From Moringa oleifera (Eukaryota > Streptophyta > Magnoliopsida > Brassicales > Moringaceae), in NCBI GenBank assembly GCA_021397835.1, contig JAJFZO010000609.1, positions 3,722,001 to 3,786,000 on the forward strand: a stretch of DNA of 64,000 bases, given 5' to 3'. Under the pieces are notes generated by a model. That model worked only from the letters and a program-made list of their open reading frames with translations. It had not been told where the DNA came from and did no database searches. Positions 51,991 through 64,000 of this stretch are shown in pieces (the first letter of the stretch is position 1; each line of letters starts with the position of its first letter). The position numbers and the translations under genes are program-made.

Positions 51991-52615
51991 ATCTATGTAA
52001 GAAAACTCTTCTTCAGACGCTGGATCTAAATCATATAGAAGTTTTATCTCGACAAGATATTAGCTTCTATCTCTACAAGACATAGCCACAAACACTTTCT
52101 CTATGATAAAGTTTAGTGTTCTTGCAGTTTCTCCAACGAAATCAACCTAGTGAAGTTTTCTTGATGTGGTGTATGGTAGTTATTCTCATCACTATAAGTA
52201 ATTCACAAAACTCTATCATTTCTTATAGATTTGCTAGTTTTATATCTATTAATGTAGCTCACTGAAAACATGGACAACATAAGAAAAAATTTCTTATCTT
52301 GTTTATTTTTGTTTTAATTCATTTTTTTTCAATAAACAAATATTTTTTGTGTTTTTAAATCTTTAACGTTCTATTCATTGGATCATGATATGAGATTAAT
52401 TATAATTAGATCTCAAGTATATCTCATTTACATTTTTAAAGGCCAACTAATCAATGAACTAATTGTGAATTTGGGCTAGTATAAAGATTGAGCGACACTA
52501 TACATTTTGGATAATGGGGATTTAAAGGTTAGTTTTCATAAATTATTCGGTTTTTGAATTCCAATTTTCTTTTAAATGCAGCGCTCTTCATGTGTTGAAT
52601 TGGTGGATTTAAATA

Positions 52616-52776
52616 TTGGATCCAATGGATTCCAATTTTCCTTTTATTGCATTCCCTATAAATTATGAACCAAAATACTCCGTTAAAGTGACCTTTGGAA
52701 ATATGCAATATGACATACCGGCTTGGTGTATCACCATTCTTCTTGACTACAAAATTGCAATTTTCAACACTACAAA
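52616..52776 (+). pseudogene. GH35 beta-galactosidase exon fragment
   Basis: The + strand reads YEPKYSVKVTFGNMQYDIP, then AWCITILLDYKIAIFNTTK, and ends at a GT donor (GTAAGG at 52777). Plant family-35 beta-galactosidases carry a stretch of the form SVxVTFxNxxYxLPxWSxSILPDCKxxVFNTxKV, so pattern and order fit. The usual PDC has become LDY. The upstream part (CAAFLxNY in the family) is only loosely matched by FIAFPINYEP. No other beta-galactosidase exon was found nearby. The fragment lies between the TNP2 remnant and the resumed gypsy sequence, which suggests gene-fragment capture by the CACTA element. The assignment rests on pattern memory and needs a search. Confidence 0.65.
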
Positions 52777-52893
52777 GGTAAGGAGGACATTCTCGGTTAT
52801 GTTGAACGTCTCATTACTAATTCATGTTTCAATATGTTAATTAAAATGCAAATACCAAGAGAGTGACAAGGAATATGAATGGGAACTATAGGT

Positions 52894-53960
52894 TGATAGA
52901 ACAACAAGTAAAATGGGAAATAGAGAGGAGTATCACTATGTAATCAAGCTAGACTTTCCAAACATCCAATAATGAAGTTAAATATGACGTCCTTCTTGCT
53001 GGACTATGACTGGTCAAAGAAATATAAGTCAGTAAGATTAATATAAAATATGACTCCTAATTAGTAGTGAAACAGGTGCTAGAGGAGTATGAGACTAAGG
53101 AGAAAAGAATGGCAAAGTATCTAGGGCAGGTCAAGAAAGTATTAAGAAGTTTACACAAGTGCTGAATAGAACAAATCCAAAGGGAAGATAACGTGCAAGC
53201 AGACGTATTATCCAAATTGGCATCTTTAAAGATGCTGTGATGGAAGTAATAAAATGCCTACACATAAACAAGAAGCAGGTTTTACCCATATCAACCACTG
53301 AAGATCGGATCACTCTGTATTATTGATTCTTAAAAAAAAAGCAAGCTCTCGCGAAATAAAACTGAAATGATAAGGCTAAAGGCCAGAGCTACAAAATTTG
53401 TGATCCTCGAGGATAAGCTTTACAAGCGATCTTTCACATTACCACTTCTCCGATGTCTAGCTTTGGATGAGCAGGATTACATGCTCGCTAAAGTTCACGA
53501 AGATATTTGCAAAACGTACATTAGGGTCAGATCCTTGGCATACATGATATTAAGGTAAAGATATGATTGGCCAATGTTAAAATCATATGCTAAAAATATA
53601 TATTAAGAAATATGATAAGTGCTAGAGACATGTCCTTTTGGTAAATGTGCCTACAATGTTAGTCAACCCGCAACCATCATATGGCCTTTCGCTCAATAGA
53701 TAATGGATCTATTAGGACCATTTTTCATGGCCGCAGATCAAATAAAATTTATAGTCGTAGCCATTGATTACTTTACCAAGTAGGTAGAGGTGAAGGCTAT
53801 CCCAACAATCACAATCCACAAAATGTGAGACTTTACTTAGAAGTCAATCATTTATAGATTTAAAATTTCAATGGCCATTGTCATTGATAACGAAATACAT
53901 ATATCTTGAAAGATATAAAGCGAGAAAAATATTTCAATTCCATGCATCATTTTAACTAAA
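52894..53960 (+). pseudogene. Ty3/gypsy RNase H and integrase remnant
   Basis: RNase H pieces are YHYVIKLDF, SNNEVKYDVLLAGL (after a shift), LVVKQVLEEYE and EDNVQADVLSKLASL (about 53184-53228). Integrase pieces follow: DKLYKRSFTLPLLRCL, then AKVHEDICKTYI (remnant of the zinc-binding H/C region), WPFAQ, IMDLLGPFFMAADQIKFIVV (first catalytic D), AIDYFTK, IPTITI, KSIIYRFKI and AIVIDNE (second catalytic D). The element has many stops. The reverse transcriptase expected between protease and RNase H is missing, so this is a non-functional fossil with a deletion as well as a CACTA insertion. Confidence 0.9.
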
Positions 53961-54547
53961 TACAATACAATGCTAAGTTATCCGTTCATTATTTGCACCA
54001 ATTTATCCAAAAAAAAAAAAGATTTTAAATTAATAATTCAACACATATCACATCTAATTTTATGTAAAAATAATTTTTTTATCAATAAAGAAATTGTAAT
54101 TCGACAATATGTATAATGATTGGTTTTTTTATGATATTATCTTTTTAAATGGTAATTTATTATTGAATTATTATTTGAAAATATACTACATGTGATCACT
54201 AACATTTTATGATAATCTTCTCTCTTTTATGATACTTTGTATTAAAAAACATTAAAATATTAATATTAATGTTGAGAAAATATTAAATTTAAGTCTGCGA
54301 GGAAGCCTATGGTCAGTGTTACATATTGAAGAGAAAGTTGTACAGCGAAATATACATAAAATGTAAGCGAAGAAAATGCACGTGTTTGCAAGCGAACCTT
54401 TATAAGGATACCATATAGATCCATGTGGTTTAGAGCAACCCAGAGCAATTAATTCGATGATCAATCGAAATTAATTATCTCCTTTGCTCTATGTGGTACT
54501 AACAAGCCAAGTATAAGTATCAATTAGCTATACCAAATACATTAGAC
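53961..54547. other. AT-rich stretch after the gypsy remnant
   Basis: No gene was recognised. Two overlapping minus-strand open frames at 54252-54464 read the same DNA in different frames and show no domain. Confidence 0.35.
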
Positions 54548-55169
54548 TAGGGGTGACCACAACTCGATTCAAACCAGTGAATCAAACCCTAACCTTTAAA
54601 ATTTGAACAGATTAAAATTGTTTATAATGATTTTTATTTCGAACAGTAATCGAAACCACTTTAAATATGGTTTAGTTATGGTTTATATAAATTTTAAACT
54701 AGAATCGAAATCGACGGTTCGAACTCGACGATTTTGATTCAGTTTCTAATTAAATTAATTAAAAATATATAATATAATATAGTTTAAAATTTTTTAAAAA
54801 TAATTTAAAAATCATAAAATAATTTATTTTTAAAAATATATATCTTTCAATAAAAATATGATTATTATATTTTTATTAAAAAAATTTAAAAATTTTTAAT
54901 TTAACTATAAAATATTCTTATTAAAAAAAATCTTTTTGAATTGACTTTGAACCGAACTTGAACTTAAACTTAATGTGAACCGAACCTAAATGAACCTAAA
55001 CTGAACTTGAACTTGAACCATTTATGAACTGAAATTTGAACCGAAACTTGAACTGCTTTTAAACTAAACCTTAGCCAAAATTGAAGTTTAACGGTTCAGG
55101 TTCCAATTTATTCTAACCATGAACTTTAAACTGACGATTCAAAATCGAAACCAACTGTGACCACCCTTA
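54548..55169. mobile_element. hAT-like MITE with imperfect terminal inverted repeats
   Basis: The left end TAGGGGTGACCACAACTCGAT is the imperfect complement of the right end (ATCGAAACCAACTGTGACCACCCTTA). TAGGG-type ends starting TAGGGGTG are common in plant hAT MITEs. The interior is AT-rich with repeated AACCGAAC/GAACTTGAAC motifs at about 54945-55090 and contains no coding frame. An 8-bp target duplication was not recognised, possibly because of mutation. Confidence 0.75.
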
Positions 55170-58100
55170 GAACCACCCCATCCCTCCCAAATCTATTTCA
55201 ATTTTCAATCCTTTTTATTTAATAACCATGTCATATCAATAAATATTATGATAATAAATCAATAATTATTTAATATAAATATTATGTTAAAATCACATAA
55301 AATCTTATTCGTTTTAACATTTATTATTATTGAAATGTGTGGAATAATTTTGTTTTTTGAAAATTTCATTCATCAAAAAATATGCTTTGTAACATTATGC
55401 TGTGTTTAAACTTTTTATAATGTATTGGTGAAGAATTCCTGAGGGATATAAGATTTGATTCACTATTTAATATTTTAAAGATAGAACATTATTATTAAGT
55501 TATGAAATAATTTTTATATATGGTTAATTAATAAATAACAGTTATTTAAAATCTTAAATTTTATTTAATTTTTTAAATCAAATCTTAATTTTTAAAATAT
55601 CATAAATAAATTTTGATCTATTAGTTTATATTAATTAAATTTTATCAAAAAATAAAAATAAAAATTGTTGATAAAAAATCAAAATTTTATGAGTACTAAA
55701 AATATTTTTTAAAAAAATTCATGTCATCAAAATTTTAAAAAATTCATAAAAATAATTCATTAATAAAAAATTATTTAAATTTAAGAAATAAAACAAAAAT
55801 AGAATACTAAAATTATTTAACTAATTTTTAGATATTTTAATAACAAAAATATTAATAAATTTTTATTATGATATTCATCAAAATTCAATTCAGATAAAAT
55901 CAATACATTAATATTTATTTTTAAAAATTTTTAAGATTATAATTAATTAAAAATTAAATAAAATATAAATTTAAAATCACTTTACCCATTGTTAATTAGC
56001 TAATTGGAACATACACTAATAGTAGAATATTAATAAAGCTGGCAAGGATTGTAGTGAATTCCAAGTCAATGTAACTCAGGCCCCGTGTCCATCTAGAAGC
56101 AATTTATTTAATTTTTATTTATTCATTAATTCATTTATAGTATTGCTTAAGTTTAAAATTAGATTAAGACCATACTGTTAAAAGTATGATATATTATTTT
56201 ATTATATTTATTTTTGATAATATTATCATGGATTGAAAAATAATCTAAGTCCAAATAACATAAGCCTTGTTTAACTTTGTATGAGGATTCAAGATGGGCC
56301 TTTGACCATTCAATTCTAATACTTTTCATTATACATTTTAGAAATTTTAAAATTTTATTAATAATATATTTTCAGCATTAAATCCAAAGCAAATTTTAAT
56401 CTATAAATTTATATTCCAAATAAATGGTCATTAATGGATTATGTTTTGATGTTAAAAAGTTGATCGTTGTTAAGGGTTATTCATATGACCCATCTTATTC
56501 TTTTTTTTTTTTTCGTCTGATTTCATGTTTGATTCGTTCTTATGATATAAAGTATGAAACAAATTAATCTCATCAACATTGGTACAGTCTTTCATTTTCT
56601 TAGGTTTTCATTTATTAACTTTTATCAAAAAATAAATAATAAACTTTTTAGGCAGCATGCTTTCTTTGAAAAATAAAACGAAATCTAAATTGTATTCTAT
56701 TAATATAAATTATGACACAAATTGAAATGATTTTATGAGAAATTTCGCATTTAAACAAATTTTTATTTATTTTAAAAATTTATTGATTAAATTAATTTTT
56801 TAAAATAACAATAATAATAATTGATAAAAATATACTATTGAATTCAACTTTGTCAAATATTAATTAATAATTTATTGTCACCATCGGTTACAAGGGATAA
56901 GAAGTATTTGGTGCTCTATTGGGATTATTATAGATAGTAATACGCTTCCAGCATTTTCCTTCAAAGCCCCTTTTAAAAATATCTCATTGTCAAAATGACA
57001 TGTTTTTCTCATGACGGATTGAATTAGCAGCCTAAGGTCACATGGTGAATATAACAATTCAATTATAAAATCCGCAATTACATTTTAAGAAAAAAAAACA
57101 AATGGCCAGAAAATATATATTGGTTTTTTAATATTTTTAATATCTATTTAATTATTAAATAAAGACTTAAGATTAGAGTTGTTATTTTTTAAACTTGATT
57201 TAAAATAGTCAACCGCAATTTTCAATTGATAGCACGTTGATATGTAATTTATCAATAAAAAATATTAAATTTTAAAAGATGAATTAAAATTAAATATAAA
57301 TTTTATTTAATTTGTTTTAAAAATATTTTAATCAAAAAAATTTAACTTATCACAATTATTTAAAATAAATTTTAATTTAAATTAAATTTAAAAATTTAAG
57401 TTTTAATTCATATAATTAATATATTAAAATTTAAATTAAACAAATTAATATAATTTAATTTTTATGTTATTTTATTATTATTATTATAAGAGAAGGAAAC
57501 CATGAGACATTGAGCAACGATCAAAGGTGTCCTTTTATCTCTTCCATGGCAATTGATTTTATATTTTCTTTAATTAATAAAATTAATGTCATTATTTATA
57601 AGTTATCTTAACTAGCTAATCAGATTATATTAATATCCAACCAAAAGATTATTTGTGAAACAATTTTTTAACCAAAAAAAATATGATTTTAAAATTTCTT
57701 TTTAATGCAAAAACTAATTTATTAAATAAAACTTAATATTGTAAAACTTAAATATCCTTAAACATCATTAATAATTAAATATTATAAAACTCCTTGAAAA
57801 AAATCGATCTTGAAAAGGTGAAAGTGCAATATTACTTGAGCATCATAATTGTCTGTGGCAGCCAACTCCTAATCCTATTGTATCATGCTCAAGTAATATG
57901 ATAGTGTTCAGTTAATTTCACTTTAATTAAAGGGAACCACAATAATGGACTCTCAATTTTCAGTTTCTCAACAACTTCACCCTCAATTCTATTACTCTCA
58001 TCCTCGAGGGGCGCTTGAACTTCTCTTCCAGACTAAAACAACAAAATATTTATTATGTTTTCTATTGTATGATATATATGATCTTCCATAACAGGATAAT

Positions 58101-61100
58101 TTGTTGTTTTATTTTTAGTGATGTTAAATACACAATAATTAATATAAATGTAATATATTATAAAATAATATTTTAAAATATAAATACATAAAAATTTATC
58201 ACTCAAAAAATGTTTACATAAAAGCTCAAAAAATCTTGAAAATAAAAAAATTTTGATGCCCAAATTAATATAAGATCCTCAAAACTGATAACAAAATTTA
58301 AAAAATATATGTTACTTTTTATAAATATTTATTAGAGAAAATTTTAACTTGATTTTATTGGATTTTTTTCTTCTAAGATTGTAAATAATAAGTTCTCTTT
58401 ACTCTTATGATATTAAGGTGATATAAAAAGTAAATTTTAATATTTAAACTAACGTGTAGTTACAAATGCGTAAATTTTAAATTAAAATGATGTGTAGTTT
58501 CTTTATTTTCAAAATAAAGTGACATTAATTATTAAAAATTAATCAATATTAACATCAATATAAATGTGATGTAATTTATATTGATTTGTTAATTTATCAT
58601 AATAGATTATGATTGGTTGTTCTTAATGTTAAATATTTATCATAATCAACCAAACTTTTTATTCTAAAATATTTGTATGCATTTCTATACATATAAACAT
58701 TCTTATATATATATATATAGACCATATTATTCAACCAAGAACATGTAATACAAGATTAAGCCTAATATATTAGGAGATCACGGGCATTATGTTATTAAAC
58801 CTGAGCAAGTAATCATGCAGCATGGTTTGTAGGGTGTAGCTTCCTTGTTTATTTGCTTGCTGGATTTGAATCCTAATCCAAGTTTTCAGGTATTATGGTA
58901 TTCATTGTATAGTCAATTCCACTAGTTTAAGAGATAATCTATCTTTATTGCTTCAATCTTTGGCCTAAGCACATTAAAAAGGTCTCATTAACTCCTATTA
59001 ACTGCATTAGTTAAATTTTTTATTTTTAGTTGATGACCATCCATTTCTTGACTCTGTAGAGCTATCATTTATATATAAAATCAATGGTTGTGACTCAAAA
59101 AAGATGCATACCAATGAAGAACTCTTCCATAAGCAAAAAAACATTTACAAATGATGGTTAACTCCATTTCTTTTTTGATTCTAGTTAAAAAGTGACCCAT
59201 ATAAAAGACAATTCAAAATATTAAAACACTAACCTTTTTAGTGACATTAAGACTACATGATTAGCAGTTGTTATAGGTTCTGAAAAGTGAGGTATTTTTG
59301 AATAAGACTACAAATACAATAAATAGACACAATTGGACAATACTTACCAAGTTTTACTGATCTCCATGATAAATCTTGGTAAGGAACAAACAATAGAGGG
59401 CCTAAATCAAATGGTCTCAATCACAAGAAACATTGCTTAAGGAACGAGATTGAATTCATCAAACAAACAACAAGAGGCCTAATACTAAAAAAAATGAATA
59501 TAAAGTTATGAATATGCCATAGTAGCATTCATAAGATCTCATCAACTTTCATAAAAGAATAAAACTAGAGGAGCTCTGAGTACACATGATTGTATCCAAA
59601 AACTGAAAGACATCTTACCTAGTTCCATAACATCATAATTAAATAGCCCTTTAGTTGCTTCAAAAATTATGAGATGACTTACACTTCATAGGTCATGTGT
59701 ACTGGCATTGGTTATAGAAGAGAAAAGTCAGCAAGAAATTAAAAATATGTTCATACCTTAATTCCTCAAACCTACTCCATTATGAACAAACTACTTACTC
59801 CGTCTGCAAAAATCACAATCACAGACAAAAATATATGTGGATCATTATTAAGCAATAAGACCTACTAATGTGATATTTAGTTGTCAAGCATGAGCCCATG
59901 TATGATCATCCTTGATTCTCTCATCTCTTTTTGACAAAACATTTCCTCTGCTTTTATCTTTGAATGCCTCCATATACTACACGTTTTGTTGGATAATAAG
60001 ATCAAACCAACCACAAAGGCTTCTATATGAGTTACACAATAAATGCCTAGAAATTTACTAACCACTGTTACCTTGTTAGGGAAGAGGTTACACATGGTCA
60101 GAATTGGAAGTAAGTAAGTCACAAAGTTATGAAGTCTGAAGTTATCCACAAAGCAAACATCTATACTAGTTGGGTTGAGGATAATGTTTTACACGAGAAC
60201 AACAACGGATGAAGTGAGACAAGTGAAGAATATGAAGGATAAATCTTATTTTGGATTATAGGCAAGAGAATGTCTCCATCACCATGGACATGGAGCTTCT
60301 TTGGAGTTTGCAAATGAGGGACCAAGCAAAGCTAACAGTAATGACAAGTGATCTTCGTAGCCCACAAAATTTTCATAGGAATCAGACATGTAATAAACAT
60401 GGCTCTTAAGGGAATGCACTGAGTAAAGATTCTATTTTTTGTATGGTGGTTGTATTCACTTAAACCATAGTTTTTATAGAGAAGGAAGTCAAGCTCTCTA
60501 TTTTGTCCTATGAGAAACTAACATGAAACCCATTTTTAGCTTCATTGCTAAATATCCAACAATAACATCTGTCGTTATGTTCATGAATGCAGTTTTTTCA
60601 GTTTTCTTGTTTCTAAGTCAATCAAATAAGGACCAATTGAGATATGAAAAAGATCAGCTGAATAACTGAGGTAGGAAGGCAGTGTTGAAGAAATTCCATG
60701 GCTAGCTGAATCTTCACATGGTTTTGTATTTTACAAGGTACACTGTTAAAATCATTAAAAATTTGCATTTGCGATGTAGTAAATGATAAGGCTATGCCAC
60801 TTAAGAACACAAAAAATCTTCCATTTCTTCAATAAGGTTACCTTAATAGAAATGTAGAGCATATAATCCACTTCTATTACTTTTATGGAGTGCTAAGCAA
60901 GTGTGGATTTTAAAGGAGTGCTTACCTCAAAAGAAATTGAGTTCAATGTATCGATGTGAGTCTGGCAATAATTCTTTAATTGTAACCATAGAGTCTGAAC
61001 AACTCATTCTTTTCTTGATTCGTCTATGGTTTATAGATTCTACCTTTGTCAAAAAAATGCTATAAAAAGGCCTGTGATCTAATAACTTTATTTCCTTAAG

Positions 61101-62240
61101 AAATAAGATAATTGATTCAGGCCTCTCTTATACCAGAGTATATGATCACACCTAGATGAAAAAGGCACAATTAGATACTAAATTTACCAAAATTAAACAG
61201 ATGACAGTCCACATTATTTCACATGTTGACAATAATGTAATACAAGGCAAATATGATTTCACATTAAATCAACCGTTTACTGAAAATACTTTATCAGGAA
61301 ATGTATATGCAATGACATACATAAACAAATAGGACAAGCAAACAAGCAGATTATAGGTTGGATACAAGCTAATATGATCAGTCTTTCCTCTTGAACCTCA
61401 TCCACTGGCAAATGAAAAAGTTAATGTACGCAAACTATAGAAGCTCTCATACAAGCATTGGAGGTTTTGATTCAGGTATGATTCGTTGTTGACTAGTCAA
61501 TGTTGCTGTACTATTTTATTCAGTTAGCTTCTTAAAATTTTTTTATTTGTTATGATCTAGTTAAAAGGTTCTAAAAATTTGCCAATGGATGATTTAGTGA
61601 TCTGGTATATTTTGTTTGTTTATGTTACTAGTTCGTAGTTTCACGTCCTTAGCCTAAATGCATAAAAAATATGAACTTCGTTGTGCTAGGCTTTTCTTTG
61701 TCATATTTGTATTGTTGTTTGCCAGAGATGCAGGATCTACTTCATTGTGGTTTTTCAGTTATGTTTCTATGGACCTACTTCAGTATTAAGTTACACTTTT
61801 TAGCCTGGGGTTTGAAAGATAGCTTAGGATTTTACTTTCATTTCATGATTCTTCAAACACTTGATATAATTCAATAAATGTCGATTGTTTAAGACTGCCA
61901 CCTTTCAAAGTGCATGACCCTGGATTGGGTTGCCTTGCAATCATGAACAAGCCCACTGATGTGCACATTTATTTTATTTATGTTATTCTTAATTTTAAGT
62001 ACATTATTGAGATGGGAAGAAATAATTATCTTATGCTTGCTGACATGAGTTTTCTCTTGTTATTTGTAAGATTCACTATTTGTGTTTTCCTCTCTAATTT
62101 GTTCATAACCATATAATATTTGAATGTTTTTGATTGTTAAAAAATTTTTAACCATATGATTGGTGGATAGCTTGTATTATTTTTAACTTCCCTCTACTAA
62201 CAATGGATGCATATGTTACAAGTTGATCATGTATCTGCAG
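55170..62240. other. Long gene-free AT-rich interval
   Basis: Nothing coding was recognised on either strand. About 55200-58750 is extremely AT-rich. About 58750-62240 is less biased but has no frame that resembles a known protein; a 90-residue minus-strand frame at 60149-59877 has no recognisable domain. An inverted repeat lies at 57829-57899. Confidence 0.4.
57829..57899. repeat. Inverted repeat with 15-bp perfect arms
   Basis: ATATTACTTGAGCAT (57829-57843) and ATGCTCAAGTAATAT (57885-57899) are perfect complements around a 41-bp loop. Flanking bases add only partial pairing. It could be a MITE remnant or a small hairpin; no known microRNA was recognised. Confidence 0.75.
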
Positions 62241-63450
62241 AAGTATAATTCGATAAGGATTTTATTGTAAGCTCCTTAGACTTACTCCCAGGGCTTATAG
62301 AAGGGTTTGGTAGTGTGATTGAGAGTTTGATACTTACCTTTGTCAAATATCCTAGAAATATATTTGCGTACCTATCTTATTTTTATTTCTTTTATTTGAT
62401 GATGTTAAGCCTGAGTGCTTTTGTTTGTCATTGAAACTGCATTTGGATTTGGGTCATTTGAAGTAATAAACGTCAACAAAATTAATTGCTACCTTTTCTT
62501 ACTCTAATATTGTACAGAATAAATCTTGTTGGTAGCGCTAATCATTAGTCTTTATATTGTGCTAGTACTAACTGCCAAACATGAAAAAAAAATGTGCTTA
62601 ATGTCTTGTGATAGTAGTTTTCTTCAATGAGGTTTTATTTAAAAGTAGCAACTTAATTAAGCTCATTCTTTTAACATGTTCGTACTGCTAGGCGAGAATG
62701 CTAGTAACTATCAGACTCGCAATTCTACCATAGTGGATTTTATGCTGTATCTTTAGCAAACCATTTATGTAGAAGTCTTTGGCGATCTACAAACAAGTTA
62801 TTTTTGATTGATTTGAAGGTTGTTAATGGGTTTGGTATCCAAGTTGTTTGATGAAGGTGCATTATTATGCCTGTAGCTTTTACGGTCCTGGGGGGATAGT
62901 TCTCAGTGTTAACACATAATGTCACACTTTGGGAAGACTGCTAGATAGGCTAATTAAATTTAAGGACATTCTGTCCTATTTGTTGATTTAATGCTTTGTT
63001 GTAGTCTTCCCAAAGCACATCAAGTCTACTTCTGCATTACTGTATTTAGGACGCTTCTAATGTCCAGCAAAGCGCTCTTGCACTTCTTGGGGACCTTACA
63101 AGAGTGAGTTAAAATCATATTCTTTGCGAGAAACTTTCTTGTATAAATATTTGCACATTCTTACCACTGAATGTATACATTTGTGTTATATAATGATAAA
63201 TTTTCTTTTATAATCTTGTCTTCCCAGTATATTCACATCCTCACCTATATGAATTTCTTGATGCTGTAGCCAAACAGTTGGTAAGAGGACTCTCTTTCAT
63301 CTTTGGAATCCAATTTATGTTTCTACACTCATAGTTTTTAGTTTGGTACTTTTTACATAAAACTTGATGTGCAAGATGCCATTCAGCTAAAGGAATCCAT
63401 TTCTATTATTAATAACGCATGTTGGGCTATCGGCTAATTAGCAATTAAGG
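62241..63450 (+). pseudogene. TRN1: Transportin-1 (importin-beta family) gene fragment with stops
   Basis: Transportin is a HEAT-repeat nuclear import receptor for proteins with PY-type signals. Four consecutive exons from its C-terminal third are seen: 62241-62329 (FDKDFIVSSLDLLPGLIEGF, GSVIESL), 63050-63103 (DASNVQQSALALLGDLTR), 63228-63280 (HLYEFLDAVAKQL) and 63376-63450 (NNACWAIG, LAIK). Defects: an in-frame TAA at 62246-62248 where a glutamine is expected before the tyrosine/phenylalanine; no GT at the end of the first piece; a few residues missing at the start of the third; and TAA at 63435-63437 replacing the glutamate of WAIGEL. Upstream exons were not found in the window. Downstream exons may continue past the end. 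This is a decayed partial copy; introns are retained, so it is not a retrocopy. Confidence 0.8.
62927..63015. repeat. Inverted repeat in the transportin fragment intron
   Basis: CTTTGGGAAGACT (62927-62939) and AGTCTTCCCAAAG (63003-63015) are perfect 13-bp complements about 63 bp apart, just upstream of the second transportin exon. They may be the ends of a small inserted element. Confidence 0.7.
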
Positions 63451-64000
63451 GTAGTTTATTCCATTATCTAGACCCTCTTATATGGTAACCAGCTTGTAGG
63501 TTGTGTAAAATTTTTTTTTTGATTCTCATTACTTGAAGAACAATTATGCAAATTTGTATATGCCATTTGGTAATTTGGTTAACCTTAACAAGTAAGTCCT
63601 TGAATGTATTGCAATTGATGCTCTAAATCCTTAACCTTTGATTAACCTTCCTAAGTTAAATATTTGAATTGTTTTATACAATAAAGAACAATTGTACCAT
63701 GATTAGATATTCTTATCCCCATAACCTGTCCTTATTCTTTCTCATTCTTTTTTTTTTTCTAAACTACCTTCATACTTTTGGAAGGGAAATGTATTGTATG
63801 ACTCCTAGATGTTTTGTAAGAATTTGTGTGTTCGTAGCTTCTTGGTGATTTCTGCTTATTTTTTCATTTTTCTTAACTTGCGGAGCGTGATGTTCATAAA
63901 GAAGTCAAGCAAAAGCCTGGTATTTGAATAGTGAAATTTAAGTTATGAACACATTTCTAGTTTCGTGTTGCCTTTTCTCTTTTATAACCAATGCCAGTAC
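63451..64000. other. Downstream of the transportin exons, nothing recognised
   Basis: No further transportin exon could be read with confidence before the window ends. The sequence is AT-rich and intron-like. Confidence 0.35.

Noticed and set aside
51970..52200. CACTAGAAG and CACTATAAG strings considered as CACTA transposon ends.
   Set aside because: They lack the subterminal repeats and a paired inverted end; CACTA strings occur by chance.
59877..60149. 90-residue minus-strand open frame in the long intergenic interval.
   Set aside because: No motif or family resemblance and no splice context.
1..64000. Search for CRISPR-like arrays, rRNA, tRNA, operons or phage-like modules.
   Set aside because: None seen; all large features fit a plant nuclear genome. 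The only regularly spaced repeat (139 bp) has no spacers.

Overview
This window is nuclear DNA from a flowering plant, most likely a eudicot. It is strongly AT-rich, its genes are split by GT-AG introns with long AT-rich intergenic stretches, and it carries plant-type transposons (Ty1/copia, Ty3/gypsy, hAT, CACTA/TNP2). The species cannot be fixed from the sequence alone. There is no prokaryotic content, no CRISPR array, and I recognised no rRNA or tRNA gene.

Layout: (1) 0.7-9.2 kb, + strand: a many-exon B3-type cyclin gene (CYCB3;1-like) with complete cyclin-box exons and a natural stop. A degenerate tandem repeat follows directly downstream. (2) 10.5-15 kb: an internally deleted Ty1/copia element abutting a decayed hAT transposase on the minus strand. 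(3) 18.3-26.6 kb: a KDO-8-phosphate synthase gene (KDSA-like) that keeps its exon order but is a pseudogene, with a stop codon, frameshifts and lost splice sites. (4) 28.4-30.6 kb: a second, truncated copy of the 5' end of the same locus in direct orientation, cut off where a transposon-derived block begins. (5) 30.6-34.8 kb: two diverged inverted arms encoding a coiled-coil-like protein remnant. They flank a CACTA-like terminus and a five-copy array of a 139-bp tandem repeat. (6) 38.85-40.06 kb, minus strand: an apparently intact three-exon R2R3-MYB transcription factor gene. (7) 47.3-54 kb: a Ty3/gypsy element (gag/protease, then RNase H/integrase) split by a decayed CACTA TNP2 transposase. 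The same interruption holds a fragment resembling a GH35 beta-galactosidase exon. (8) 54.5-55.2 kb: a hAT-like MITE. (9) 62.2-63.5 kb: exons of a transportin-1 (importin-beta family) gene carrying in-frame stops. The remaining intervals are AT-rich intergenic DNA.

Only two loci look functional: the cyclin (cell-cycle control) and the MYB factor (possibly secondary-wall related). They are not obviously connected. The rest is gene duplication followed by decay, plus nested transposition. I saw no convincing evidence of a new multi-gene system. The most unusual items are the 139-bp array between inverted arms, the possible captured beta-galactosidase fragment, two probable GC-AG introns in the two intact genes, and the partial duplication of the KDSA locus.
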